NCBI RefSeq assembly: GCF_900187605.1
Contig: NZ_FYEA01000010.1
Location: 124,001 to 188,000 of the forward strand
Direction: 5' to 3'
Length of the DNA stretch: 64,000 nt
From: Pseudomonas sp. Irchel 3H7
Lineage (GTDB): Bacteria > Pseudomonadota > Gammaproteobacteria > Pseudomonadales > Pseudomonadaceae
Positions 56,108 through 64,000 of this stretch are shown here, piece by piece. Within the stretch, counting starts at the first letter, position 1. Each line of letters starts with the position of its first letter. The notes beneath the pieces are model-generated. The model was not told the origin of the DNA and searched no databases. It saw nothing but the letters and a program-made list of their open reading frames with translations. A program made the translations under genes and the position numbers.

Positions 56108-57835
56108 TTAGTAACCCAGTGACAAGCCAGTGTTGCGGCGTGGATCGTTGGCGCCGTAGAAACGGTTTTTCCCGACGGGTTTACCCCCCAGCGACGGTGC
56201 GCCGACCAGAATCGCGGCGATGTGATTGGCGTCCTGCGGCCCGGCGAATTTGTGGCCCCAGCTTTCGAGGAGCTTCTTCGTGTCGGGGCTGGCGGCGAAG
56301 TCTTCGAGGTTGGTTTCTTCCGGCATCCACTGCTGGTGGAAGCGTGGCGCGTCGACCGCCTCCTGCAAGCCCATGCCGTAGTCGATGACATTGAGCATGG
56401 TCAGCAACGTCGCGGTGATGATGCGGCTCCCGCCCGGCGTGCCGACCACCATCACCACTTTGCCGTCCTTGGTGACAATGGTCGGGCTCATCGATGACAG
56501 CGGTGCCTTGCCCGGGGCAATCGCATTGGCTTCACCCTGCACCAGACCGTACATGTTCGGCACGCCGACCTTGGAGGTGAAGTCGTCCATTTCATCGTTG
56601 AGGATCACCCCGGTCTTGCTTGCCATCACGCCGGCGCCGAACCAATCGTTGAGGGTGTAGGTGACCGACACTGCATTGCCCCACTTGTCGACGATCGAAT
56701 AGTGGGTGGTGTTGCTGCCTTCATGGGGCGCTACACCAGGCTTGAGCTCAGCCGACACGCCGGCCTTTTGCGGCTGGATGGCATCGCGCAGTTTGGTCGC
56801 GTAGTTCTTGTCCAGCAGGTGCTCGATCGGATTTTTGACGAAATCCGGATCGCCGAGATAGCTGTTGCGATCGACATACGCGTGACGCATCGCTTCGATC
56901 TGGTAGTGCATGCCCTGAGCGGAATGGAAGCCCAGGTCCTTCATCGGATAGCCTTCGAGGATGTTCATGATCTGGCAGATCACCACCCCGCCAGAGCTTG
57001 GCGGCGGCGCCGAGACCACGTGGTAACCACGGTAATCACACTCCACCGGTGCCAGTTCGCGGGTCTTGTATTTGTCGAGGTCAGCTTGAGTGATGATGCC
57101 TTTGTTGGCCTGACTCGACGTCACGATGGCATCCGCTACCCAGCCTTTATAGAAGCCATCGGCGCCTTTCTCGGAAATGGTCCGCAGGGTCTTGCCGAGG
57201 TCCTTTTGCACCAGTTTCTGCCCGACCTGCATCGGCTCGCCTTTGCTGAGGAAGATCGAGCCGGAATCGCGCATGTCCTTCTTGAACACGTCGGTGGCGT
57301 ACTCCAGCAGCTCGACGTCACCCTGCTCCAGTTCGAAACCGTCTTCCGCCAGTTTGATCGCCGGTGCAATCATTTCCTTGCGTGGCTTGGTCCCGTATTT
57401 GCTCAGCGCCAGTTCCATGCCGGACACCGTGCCCGGTACGCCCACCGCCAAATGTCCACGGGTGCTGAGATCGGGAATTACGTTGCCTTCCTTGTCGAGG
57501 TACATGTTGGCGGTGGCCGCCAGCGGCGCTTTTTCGCGGAAATCGAGGAAGGTCTTACGCCCGTCCGCCAGTTGAATGGTCATGAAGCCGCCTCCACCGA
57601 GGTTGCCCGCTGCGGGGTAAACCACCGCCAGCGCGTAACCCACGGCGACCGCCGCGTCGACGGCATTGCCGCCACTTTTCAGTACGTCGACGCCGACATG
57701 GGTGGCCAGATGTTGCGCGGTGACCACCATGCCGTTTTCGGCGGCAACCGGAGCGACTGACGCCGCGTGAGCCATGAGACAGCTGAGTGCCAGTGAGGTC
57801 GCTATCAGCGACTTGGCCAAAGGTTCGTACTTCAT
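56108..57835 (-). CDS. ggt: Gamma-glutamyltransferase
   Basis: A 575-residue periplasmic enzyme that transfers or hydrolyses the gamma-glutamyl group of glutathione. The signal peptide ends near AHA-AS. The N-terminal sequence MVVTAQHLATHVGVDVLKSG, NAVDAAVAVGYALAVVYPAA and the maturation site N375-Thr376 (EGSNTTHYSIVDKWGNAVSV) are diagnostic; autocleavage frees Thr376 as nucleophile. The P-P-P-S-S-G-G oxyanion region and G-T-P-G-G-S-R substrate loop are present. It gives access to cysteine and glutamate from external glutathione. Confidence 0.95.
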   Translation of the reverse strand: MKYEPLAKSLIATSLALSCLMAHAASVAPVAAENGMVVTAQHLATHVGVDVLKSGGNAVDAAVAVGYALAVVYPAAGNLGGGGFMTIQLADGRKTFLDFREKAPLAATANMYLDKEGNVIPDLSTRGHLAVGVPGTVSGMELALSKYGTKPRKEMIAPAIKLAEDGFELEQGDVELLEYATDVFKKDMRDSGSIFLSKGEPMQVGQKLVQKDLGKTLRTISEKGADGFYKGWVADAIVTSSQANKGIITQADLDKYKTRELAPVECDYRGYHVVSAPPPSSGGVVICQIMNILEGYPMKDLGFHSAQGMHYQIEAMRHAYVDRNSYLGDPDFVKNPIEHLLDKNYATKLRDAIQPQKAGVSAELKPGVAPHEGSNTTHYSIVDKWGNAVSVTYTLNDWFGAGVMASKTGVILNDEMDDFTSKVGVPNMYGLVQGEANAIAPGKAPLSSMSPTIVTKDGKVVMVVGTPGGSRIITATLLTMLNVIDYGMGLQEAVDAPRFHQQWMPEETNLEDFAASPDTKKLLESWGHKFAGPQDANHIAAILVGAPSLGGKPVGKNRFYGANDPRRNTGLSLGY

Positions 57836-57990
57836 GAGTCGATCTCTTTTTTGTTGTTTTCAGGGTCTGTGCAAAACAGAGGGGGAACGCTGCAAGAGCA
57901 CCAAGCAGTATGGTCGGCTTTGCGTATTGCGCCTCCCCGATCAGGCAGTATGCTGGCCGCTGTTGCCGCCCTGATCCGGAGTCTGCCGTC

Positions 57991-58506
57991 ATGCCTTACA
58001 CGTTCATCACCCTGCCCTCGCCCGTCGGCGAGCTGAAGCTGGTCGCGAACGGTTCACGACTGGCGGCCATCCTCTGGGAAAACGACAAACCGAATCGCGT
58101 GCGCCTCGGGCCGATGAGTGAGGCCCCCGACAATCCGATCCTGATTCGAACGGCTCGACAACTTGAAGAATATTTTTCCGGGACGCGTGACTGTTTTGAT
58201 CTGGAACTGGATTTCGCTGGCACCGACTTTCAGAAAAAGGTCTGGGCGGCGCTGCTGACCATTCCATTCGGCGAGACGCGGACCTACAGCCAGATTGCCG
58301 AACAGATAGGCAATCCCAGCGCCGTGCGGGCAGTGGGCGCAGCGAACGGACGCAACCCGATCTCCATTGTCGCGCCGTGTCATCGAGTGATCGGCGCGTC
58401 GGGGAAGCTCACCGGGTTTGCCGGTGGGCTAGAGGCGAAAGAGCGCCTGCTGACACTTGAAGGTGGCGACTGGTCGCAGATTGGCAAAACCGGGGATTTG
58501 TTTTAG
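57991..58506 (+). CDS. ogt: Methylated-DNA--protein-cysteine methyltransferase
   Basis: A 171-residue DNA repair protein that moves the methyl group from O6-methylguanine to its own cysteine. The acceptor is Cys130 in IVAPCHRVIGASG, with the helix-turn-helix GETRTYSQIAEQIGNPSAVR, recognition arginine and asparagine hinge (AANGRNP) in the expected places. It lacks the N-terminal Ada regulatory domain, hence Ogt type. The ATG MPYTFITLPSPVG is preferred over 27 extra residues. Confidence 0.92.
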   Translation: MPYTFITLPSPVGELKLVANGSRLAAILWENDKPNRVRLGPMSEAPDNPILIRTARQLEEYFSGTRDCFDLELDFAGTDFQKKVWAALLTIPFGETRTYSQIAEQIGNPSAVRAVGAANGRNPISIVAPCHRVIGASGKLTGFAGGLEAKERLLTLEGGDWSQIGKTGDLF

Positions 58507-58518
58507 TCAGTCAATACA

Positions 58519-58601
58519 GATCAAGAGATCGCAGCCTTCGGCAGCTCCTACCTGGAATGCGTTTTCCTGTAGGAGCTGCCGAAGGCTGCGATCTTTTGAT
58601 T
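58519..58601. repeat. REP-like inverted repeat (gatctttt family), opposite order
   Basis: gatcaagagatcgcagcctt-cggcagctcctac faces gtaggagctgccgaaggctg-cgatcttttgat. Unlike the other family members, the gatctttt ends point outwards. It lies between the ogt and nudK 3' ends. Confidence 0.88.
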
Positions 58602-59191
58602 TATTGGGCAAAAAGGTTATTCATCGCCGCATATTGCAACAGCATGATGGTCTTGGCGTCGCAGATCTCGCCGCGCTGAAACGCCGCCAACGCGTCGTCG
58701 AATCGCCACTCCAGCACTTCCAGTTCTTCGGTCTCCTCTTCCAGACCACCACCGTCGCTAACCTTCGATGCGGCGTCGTATTCGGCAATGAAAAAATGCA
58801 GTTTCTCGGTCACCGAGCCAGGGCTCATGTAAGCCTCGAACACCTTCGTCACATCGTGCACGCGATACCCGGTTTCCTCTTCGGCTTCATCGCGAATCCG
58901 TTGCTCCGGCGCTGCACCTTCGAGCAACCCGGCCGCCACCTCGATCAACAAACCATCGTGGCCATTGACGAATACCGGCAAACGAAACTGCCGGGTCAGC
59001 ACCACCGTGCGCTGCTCGCGGTTGAACAACAGAATCGCAGCGCCATTGCCACGGTCGTAGACCTCACGGGTCTGACGCTGCCACTCGCCATTGTTGCGGT
59101 GATAGTCGAAGGTGATTTTCTTCAGTAGATACCAGTCATGGGACAACACTTGAGTGTCGACAATGTTGACCCGCTCGGCTGTGTTGGACAT
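58601..59191 (-). CDS. nudK: GDP-mannose pyrophosphatase NudK
   Basis: A 196-residue Nudix hydrolase. The Nudix box reads GLLEGAAPEQRIRDEAEEET followed by G-Y. The whole chain follows E. coli NudK as I recall it: REVYDRGNGAAILLFNREQR, VVLTRQFRLPVFVNGHDGLL, YMSPGSVTEKLHFFIAEYDA, GEICDAKTIMLLQY. It hydrolyses GDP-mannose to GMP and mannose-1-phosphate. The ATG at MSNTAERVNI replaces a frame 17 residues longer. Confidence 0.92.
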   Translation of the reverse strand: MSNTAERVNIVDTQVLSHDWYLLKKITFDYHRNNGEWQRQTREVYDRGNGAAILLFNREQRTVVLTRQFRLPVFVNGHDGLLIEVAAGLLEGAAPEQRIRDEAEEETGYRVHDVTKVFEAYMSPGSVTEKLHFFIAEYDAASKVSDGGGLEEETEELEVLEWRFDDALAAFQRGEICDAKTIMLLQYAAMNNLFAQ

Positions 59192-59244
59192 GACGCCTGA
59201 TCCTGTTCCTGAGTAAGTCGCCATGGTCGAATAATTGCGCAAAC

Positions 59245-59274
59245 AAAAAAAGCCCGGCAGCGCTACCGGGCTTC
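59245..59274 (-). terminator. Rho-independent terminator
   Basis: On the minus strand AAGCCCGGTAGCG pairs with CGCTGCCGGGCTTTTTTT (one mismatch near the loop). It follows the chitinase gene and would end the LPMO-chitinase transcript. Confidence 0.9.
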
Positions 59275-59285
59275 TTCATTTGCAA

Positions 59286-60344
59286 CTAACGAGCGATAAA
59301 CGATTGCTTATCATCGAAAGCTTGCCCTGCGGCGGGTACCCCGTGAATCAACGGCCCATAACGCCGGCTGAACTCCCAGTTGTATGGCACGCCATCCTTG
59401 CTGGTACCGTTATCCCAATTCACCGACCAGGTCATCAGGCCTTTGATCGGTATCCCCTTGATCGCCAGACGCTTGAGGACATTCCCGACCACGGTTTTGT
59501 CGATCACATAACCGGTGGCTGCCGCATCGTTATTGGCCGGCAGACCGATGACGAACTTGTCCGCCGGGATCCGCGTGAAGCCACGTGTGCCGGTCACCAG
59601 ACTTTCGGTCAGGTAGTAAAGGAAATCCTCCTTCAGCGCATCGTTGTTCTGCGCAATCCACGCACCCGCGCCGTTGTTCGCCTCCGGTACCCAAACGCCG
59701 TCACCGCCCTGGTTGTAGAACTGTGGGGCGATGAAGTCGTAGTAGCCTTCCAGTGCCTGCAAATAGCTGATGTATTTCCCGGTGCTGGTCAGGTACGGAA
59801 ACTCCGGAGCCATGCTGATGATGAAGTGCTTGCCCTGGCCTGCGTAGTGATCCTTGACCAGTTTCAGTGCGGCCGGCAGAACTGTCTTGTTGGCAGCGAA
59901 ATCAATCGCGCTCTGTTCAAGATCGATGTCCAGACCGTCGAAGCCGTAGGTTTCCACCAGACGAATGATTTCATTGGCCAGCGGTTGTTCCTGACCGCTG
60001 CGCAATTCGATGTGCGCATCGGCGCCGCCGAGGGAAATCAACACGGCCCGTCCCTGGCTGTTGAGTACGCCGACCTGGCGGCGGAACTCGGCATCGGAAA
60101 CGTTGAACGGTTTGAAGGTCGGAATCCCGCTGCCCTTCATAAAAGCGACCGCAACCACGTTGTACTCCTTGGGTACGTCCTCCAGCGAGAGGCTGGCAAA
60201 GCGGCCCTGGCGGTAACCATCGCTCGGGCCTGCGGGCCAGTTGTGCCAGAAGCCCATAAGGACCTTTTTGCCGGCAATGCTCGGCATCAGCGAGGCGGCA
60301 TCGCTCGCCGCGTTTTGCACTAAAGAGAAATCGATTTTTGACAT
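59286..60344 (-). CDS. GH18 chitinase
   Basis: A 352-residue single-domain glycoside hydrolase with the catalytic motif Asp136-G-L-Asp139-I-Asp141-L-Glu143 (FDGLDIDLEQ), Glu143 being the acid. The barrel strands (VLMGFWHNWPAG, AVLISLGGADAH, FIISMAPEFPYL, YDFIAPQFYNQGGD, IKGLMTWSVNWDN) match bacterial ChiC/ChiD-type chitinases. There is no chitin-binding module and no signal peptide: the chain starts M-S-K-I-D-F-S-L-V-Q. It is 43 bases downstream of an LPMO gene that also lacks a classical signal. AAGGA lies 6 bases before the ATG. Confidence 0.9.
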   Translation of the reverse strand: MSKIDFSLVQNAASDAASLMPSIAGKKVLMGFWHNWPAGPSDGYRQGRFASLSLEDVPKEYNVVAVAFMKGSGIPTFKPFNVSDAEFRRQVGVLNSQGRAVLISLGGADAHIELRSGQEQPLANEIIRLVETYGFDGLDIDLEQSAIDFAANKTVLPAALKLVKDHYAGQGKHFIISMAPEFPYLTSTGKYISYLQALEGYYDFIAPQFYNQGGDGVWVPEANNGAGAWIAQNNDALKEDFLYYLTESLVTGTRGFTRIPADKFVIGLPANNDAAATGYVIDKTVVGNVLKRLAIKGIPIKGLMTWSVNWDNGTSKDGVPYNWEFSRRYGPLIHGVPAAGQAFDDKQSFIAR

Positions 60345-60387
60345 GTTCTAATCCTTCAGAACGTGTGGGTTTGGCGACGCTGCGCCG

Positions 60388-61017
60388 TTATTTGAAGTCG
60401 ACGTCGAAAGCCTGATAGAAGGCGTTGCCGGTGTTGGCGACGATCCACATCAGCACGATCACGTGATGGCCTCTTTTGTTGGCCGGCAGTTTCACCGCGT
60501 GATTGACCTTGGCCTTCAACTCATTCGGGTAGCTGTAATAAGGCACCTGAGTGTAGAAGTCCTCGAAGAACGGTTGGGCTTCCAGTTGCGCACGGGTAAT
60601 GCGCTGTTTCGGGTCCCAGCCGTCCTTGGTGATCAGCCAGCGGTAGCCGCGGGTGGTGTGCGGTGCGGTGTATTCCCACTTGATTTCGAGGGTTTGTCCC
60701 GGGGTGACATTGAGCAGCGGCCAAGTGAACGGACGAGCGAGTTTCTTGCTCATTTCGTCATTGGTGAAGTTCACACAGTCGCGGGCATCGGTCTTGCCGC
60801 CGCTGAGGATGTAGCCATCGGCCGGTGGCGTGACGCTGTCCGAGTCGCTCTGGTAAGGCGCCGGAAATGGCCCCGCCGCCAGCGCCGGGAAGTTCTTGCC
60901 GCCTTCCATTTCGTTGACCTGCCAGGCGCCGAGCAATCCTTGCTCAATCGCTACCGCACCGCGGCTTGCAGGGGAAATGACACGACCGTGTCGCAGTTGG
61001 GTTTGTGGTTGATTCAT
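60388..61017 (-). CDS. AA10 lytic polysaccharide monooxygenase (chitin-binding)
   Basis: A 209-residue copper enzyme that cuts crystalline chitin. The histidine brace would be His10 (L-R-H10-G-R-V-I-S-P-A-S-R) and His120 (Y-T-A-P-H-T-T), with Phe200 as axial residue (N-A-F-Y-Q-A-F-D-V), matching CBP21. LPMO activity needs that His at the N-terminus, yet only nine hydrophilic residues (MNQPQTQLR) precede it and no signal peptide exists. The ATG has GGAG 8 bases upstream. A GTG three codons earlier does not help. First gene of an operon with the GH18 gene. Confidence 0.9.
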   Translation of the reverse strand: MNQPQTQLRHGRVISPASRGAVAIEQGLLGAWQVNEMEGGKNFPALAAGPFPAPYQSDSDSVTPPADGYILSGGKTDARDCVNFTNDEMSKKLARPFTWPLLNVTPGQTLEIKWEYTAPHTTRGYRWLITKDGWDPKQRITRAQLEAQPFFEDFYTQVPYYSYPNELKAKVNHAVKLPANKRGHHVIVLMWIVANTGNAFYQAFDVDFK

Positions 61018-61238
61018 GTTTTTCACTCCGTTGATTTAAGAACTCTCCTTTCCGAGGAGAGGCCTTCAAGCTAACGGAGACGGATTTTTTGTCCATCGGC
61101 GGTTTTGTCGCAGTCAGCAGCCTTGAACCGTAAAAACAGCGCAAACACTGGATGCATATACAGTCTTTTGCGACAACGCCCACCAGAGATGACAACAAAA
61201 GATTACACGCCAATGCTACAAAGACTGCCATTCAGTGA

Positions 61239-61676
61239 TTACGGCAATTGTTCCTGAAACTCCTTTTCGTATTGCCCGGCGAGTTGTTCTTTCTGTTTTT
61301 CGCTGAGCAATTTGCCAGCCATCTGGAAGAACTTCTGTTCCTCTTCCTTCAGGTGATGGTGAACTTTGTCAGAGAGCTTTTTGGCGGTGGCCAGCCAGGC
61401 CGGGCTGGACATCTCGGTCTCATCGAGTTCTTCCATCATCTCGTCCATTTCATGATGTTCCGCGATGGCATGGCGGCTCAAATCGACACCGTCATCAAGC
61501 TCCATCAACGGAATGTAGAAATGGCGCTCTTCGGCGGTTTCATGGGCCTGGAGTTCTGCCTTGAGCTGTTTGTAGGCTTCGACCCGCTCCGGCGTATCGC
61601 CGCTGGTTTCGATCAAGGTCTTGGCGTAAGTACGCTGGCGGTCATGGCTTTCGCGAAGGGCTTCGAAAATATTCAT
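61239..61676 (-). CDS. Hemerythrin domain-containing protein
   Basis: A 145-residue four-helix HHE protein with iron ligands in IFEALRESHDRQRTYAKTLI, ELQAHETAEERHFYIPLMEL, HAIAEHHEMDEMMEELDETE and H-L-K-E-E-E-Q-K-F-F. It binds a di-iron centre and may sense or store oxygen or nitric oxide, or protect against oxidation. No signal peptide. Monocistronic. Confidence 0.9.
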   Translation of the reverse strand: MNIFEALRESHDRQRTYAKTLIETSGDTPERVEAYKQLKAELQAHETAEERHFYIPLMELDDGVDLSRHAIAEHHEMDEMMEELDETEMSSPAWLATAKKLSDKVHHHLKEEEQKFFQMAGKLLSEKQKEQLAGQYEKEFQEQLP

Positions 61677-61824
61677 GGGGGTTCCTCATCAACCGCGTGC
61701 TGGAATGACGCTGTAAAGCCTAGACCCCGAGGCGAGAGCGGCAGTTCCACCGGGTTGAAGAAGGGCTTGGAAGATGGCCGCGGGGCAGGATAGGCTGCGA
61801 ATTCAAACAACAAGGAAGTCATGC

Positions 61825-62250
61825 ATGAACTTGCGCATCGAGCTGTCACAAAACCCGACCGAAGAAGAACGCACAGCCATCCTCGCGCCGCTGCGTGCGC
61901 ACAACGTTGCCAACGCCGGACCGTCGACCTTCGAGCCGATCGCTCTGTTAGTGCGTGATGAACACGACGCGATCCTCGGAGGTTTGTATGCCCACACGTT
62001 CTATCGTTGGCTGTTCATTGAGTTACTGGCCGTGCCGGAGCAAGGTCGCGGCAAGGGTATCGGCTCGCAGTTGATGCAGAGGGCGGAAGATCTGGCACGG
62101 GAAAAAGACTGCGTTGGCATCTGGCTCGACACCTTCTCCTTCCAGGCACCGGAGTTTTACAAGAAGCTTGGATTTAGCGAATGCGGAGAGATTCTGGATT
62201 ATCCACTGGGGCATAAGCGGCATTTCTTCCAGAAGCGATTGATCGGTTGA
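61825..62250 (+). CDS. GNAT-family N-acetyltransferase
   Basis: A 141-residue acetyltransferase with motif A VPEQGRGKGIGSQLMQRAED and the closing KLGFSECGEILDYPLGHKRH. The helix-strand order and the central W-L-F-I-E-L-L-A-V-P-E fit the small GNATs close to phosphinothricin/streptothricin types, but the substrate is unknown. The ATG MNLRIELSQ follows an AAGGA site. Confidence 0.87.
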   Translation: MNLRIELSQNPTEEERTAILAPLRAHNVANAGPSTFEPIALLVRDEHDAILGGLYAHTFYRWLFIELLAVPEQGRGKGIGSQLMQRAEDLAREKDCVGIWLDTFSFQAPEFYKKLGFSECGEILDYPLGHKRHFFQKRLIG

Positions 62251-62261
62251 ATGTTGCGGCC

Positions 62262-62319
62262 CCTTCGTCGGAAGGCCACCCGGAGCGAGCCTGCTCCGGG
62301 CGGCCTTCCGACGAAGGCG
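62262..62319. repeat. Long hairpin repeat
   Basis: ccttcgtcggaaggcc and its complement flank a second pair ccggagc/gctccgg. Nearly all of the 58 bases can pair. The core gagcctgctc is shared with the gcgagc REP family; the outer part is different. It lies between convergent genes. Confidence 0.8.
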
Positions 62320-62346
62320 GGTTGAGCATCACTGCGACAATTGCCC

Positions 62347-62697
62347 CTACAGGCAAGTCGCTAAAGCCGCCAACCGGCGCTTGGCGACAAAGTCATCCTT
62401 CTGCGCGTAGTAATTCAACGTCGTGCCCGATGCCTGGGTAATCACGTCGACAAACGACTCTGCCGAACGGGTGTACACCGTCGTCCCGCCGGACTTGCGC
62501 GGTTCCAGATACGCCGCCGCATCCACACCGAACACCGCTTCGTCCTGCCAACCAAACTGCACACACTGCGCCACGACTTTTTCAGCCTTGTCCGACGTCA
62601 ACACCTTGTACGGGGTTTTCGTGCGAGCATCGTCCATCACCGAGCCTGCGCAACCGGCCAGCAATGTCGCGGCCAGCGCTACCATCAGAATTCGCAT
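62347..62697 (-). CDS. Small lipoprotein
   Basis: A 116-residue lipoprotein with lipobox L-L-A-G-Cys16. The mature domain (KAEKVVAQCVQFGWQDEAVF, Y-T-R-S-A-E-S-F-V-D-V-I) has two cysteines besides the lipid one (A-Q-C-V and A-T-C-L), probably disulfide-bonded. I recall similar lipoproteins in Pseudomonas without function. Confidence 0.8.
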   Translation of the reverse strand: MRILMVALAATLLAGCAGSVMDDARTKTPYKVLTSDKAEKVVAQCVQFGWQDEAVFGVDAAAYLEPRKSGGTTVYTRSAESFVDVITQASGTTLNYYAQKDDFVAKRRLAALATCL

Positions 62698-62831
62698 TGC
62701 ATTCGCTCATTCAGAAAAAAGCGGACTGTATCATCGCAGCAGCAGGAATCGTTCTGCTTTACTGCATTTATAGCGCGACACGCGCAGGTCGCTGCGGCAA
62801 CCTAAGCTCATCAGCCTCACAAGGAAAACAC

Positions 62832-63161
62832 ATGGCGCCTACCGACCAGCGACATGAACATGCCCTGAAAGTGTTTCTCGACGCGCGTCCCGAACTGCGC
62901 GAAACCCTCGATCACCTCAACCCGTTGCTGGCCCAGGCCAAAGGCGAAACTCAAGCGCAGTATCGCGAAGAGCGACTGCATGAAGCGTTTGAGGCTGAAG
63001 CGGAAAGTCTCGGGCTGTTTGCCTGGGAGCTCACCTTGCAACTGACCGCTGATTCGTCTGAGGAATACCAGGCGCAGCGTCTGGAAGTGCATCGCGAAGT
63101 CGCGGAAATGGCCGGAATGGATTGGCTGGAATATTGCGATCTGTATGGCATAGAGCCGTAA
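62832..63161 (+). CDS. DUF6388 family protein
   Basis: A 109-residue helical, acidic protein: QRHEHALKVFLDARPELRET, LAQAKGETQAQYREERLHEA, FEAEAESLGLFAWELTLQLT, E-V-A-E-M-A-G-M-D-W-L-E-Y-C. The pattern matches what I remember as DUF6388, known mainly in Pseudomonas. No function known. The ATG at MAPTDQRHEHAL follows AAGGAAA. Confidence 0.78.
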   Translation: MAPTDQRHEHALKVFLDARPELRETLDHLNPLLAQAKGETQAQYREERLHEAFEAEAESLGLFAWELTLQLTADSSEEYQAQRLEVHREVAEMAGMDWLEYCDLYGIEP

Positions 63162-63186
63162 CCTCCGCCTAAGGACACCGCCACTC

Positions 63187-63891
63187 ATGCTGCCATCCGC
63201 CTCGACTCACCGCGCCAGCCCCGGCCACCTGCACACACAGAAGTGGCGCGGGCGGATTGGTCTGGCGCTGGTGGCCAGCCTCTCGGTACTGGCCGGAATG
63301 ACCGACGCCATTGGCTTTATGGCCAGCGGCGACTTCGTCTCGTTCATGAGCGGCAACACCACCCGACTTGCCGTGGCAATCAGCGATGGCGATGTCGGGC
63401 TGACTGCGCGATTGTTGATCCTCGTCGCAACATTTATTGTCGGCAATGCCTTGGGGGTTGTCGTCGCACGTTTTGGCGGACGCCGGGCGCTGCCTCTGCT
63501 GCTGTGTATCGCCACCCTGCTGTGCGCGGCGGCGGCCTGGCCATTCGACACGCAACTGCCAGCGCTGCTGGCGGCGATCATAGCGATGGGCATGCTCAAC
63601 GCGGCGGTCGAAGAAGTGAATGGCTTGCCGGTCGGGCTGACTTACGTGACTGGCGCGTTGTCGCGGTTCGGCCGTGGATTGGGCCGCTGGATGCTTGGCG
63701 AACGGCGCAGCGGCTGGCGGGTGCAGCTGGTGCCCTGGAGCGGAATGTTTCTCGGCGCGATTCTGGGCGCAGTGCTGGAGCATCATCTTGGACTCAAGGC
63801 GATGTTCGTCAGCGGGTTGCTGGCCGCGATGATCGGGCTGCTCTCCCTGAAAATTCCGCGGCGCTGGCAACTGGGCTACATGCCTCGCTAA
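63187..63891 (+). CDS. DUF1275 (YoaK) family membrane protein
   Basis: A 234-residue protein with six predicted membrane helices and the family pattern ALVASLSVLAGMTDAIGFMA, F-V-S-F-M-S-G-N-T-T, R-L-A and the later AVEEVNGLPVGLTYVTGALS. Function is unknown; related to putative small-molecule transporters. It starts 25 bases after the DUF6388 stop and may be co-transcribed. Confidence 0.85.
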   Translation: MLPSASTHRASPGHLHTQKWRGRIGLALVASLSVLAGMTDAIGFMASGDFVSFMSGNTTRLAVAISDGDVGLTARLLILVATFIVGNALGVVVARFGGRRALPLLLCIATLLCAAAAWPFDTQLPALLAAIIAMGMLNAAVEEVNGLPVGLTYVTGALSRFGRGLGRWMLGERRSGWRVQLVPWSGMFLGAILGAVLEHHLGLKAMFVSGLLAAMIGLLSLKIPRRWQLGYMPR

Positions 63892-63910
63892 TCAACGCCC
63901 GCCCCGTGCT

Positions 63911-64000
63911 CCCTGTAGGAGCTGTCGAGTGAAACGAGGCTGCGATCTTTTGATCTTGTTTTTCAAAATCAAAATCAACAGATCGCAGCGTGCCGCAGCT
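63911..64000. repeat. REP-like inverted repeat (gatctttt family), cut by window end
   Basis: ctgtaggagctgtcgagtga followed by gaggctgcgatcttttgatc pairs in part with gatcgcagcgtgccgcagct at the edge. The loop is A/T-rich. The end of the element is outside the window. Confidence 0.8.

Overview
The window is a chromosomal stretch of a Pseudomonas, most likely the P. fluorescens group. This rests on high GC, three families of Pseudomonas-type intergenic inverted repeats (REP or REP-like) between many genes, an apparent hydrogen cyanide synthase operon (hcnABC), and several small families known to me mainly from Pseudomonas (DUF6124, DUF6388, probably DUF7693). No rRNA, tRNA, CRISPR array, transposase or complete prophage was seen.

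Layout. 0.1-3.6 kb: an amino-acid binding protein, a rhodanese, an FtrA-type AraC regulator, then a heavily structured leader before a DUF6124 gene. 3.6-6.0 kb: a compact lower-GC toxin block. It has a lone immunity-like gene, a colicin-E3-type RNase bacteriocin and two small downstream genes, one of which is a homologue of the lone upstream gene. 6-14 kb: FKBP isomerase, a PAS-GGDEF cyclase, an MHS-type carboxylate symporter with a ModA-like binding protein and LysR regulator, and a Kef-type antiporter. 14-17.3 kb: hcnABC on the minus strand, with GGA motifs typical of RsmA/RsmE sites in the hcnA leader. 17.3-25 kb: small membrane genes including a 26-residue one, a YdcA-like secreted protein beside a two-component system, and an SRPBCC-SDR-aldo/keto reductase cluster with a divergent LysR gene. 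25-35.4 kb: methyltransferases, a HAD phosphatase, a single-domain response regulator, a LuxR/polyamine-type binding protein/P1 peptidase group, and three regulator-target pairs. 35.6-37.4 kb: a lower-GC gene for a protein with two complete alpha/beta-hydrolase domains and a membrane tail. 37.5-53 kb: YceI, MATE, an exported chorismate mutase, an exported 13-residue-repeat protein, a Cache-HAMP-GGDEF cyclase, cytochrome c, a MocR regulator with EamA exporter, an AraC regulator with an AhpD-like protein, a hybrid kinase, a SulP transporter and lipoproteins. 53-64 kb: stress and salvage genes (ggt, isochorismatase-like hydrolase, ogt, nudK) and a chitin-degradation pair (GH18 plus AA10 LPMO) in which neither protein has a normal signal peptide, then hemerythrin, GNAT, lipoprotein, DUF6388 and DUF1275 genes.

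Together the genes suit a soil or plant-associated competitor: cyanide and a bacteriocin against rivals, chitin attack, polyamine and carboxylate uptake, and several efflux and regulator pairs. Functions come from motifs and remembered family sequences, with no database search. Where the first possible start lacked a ribosome binding site or gave an atypical N-terminus, a later start was chosen and is explained in the entry.
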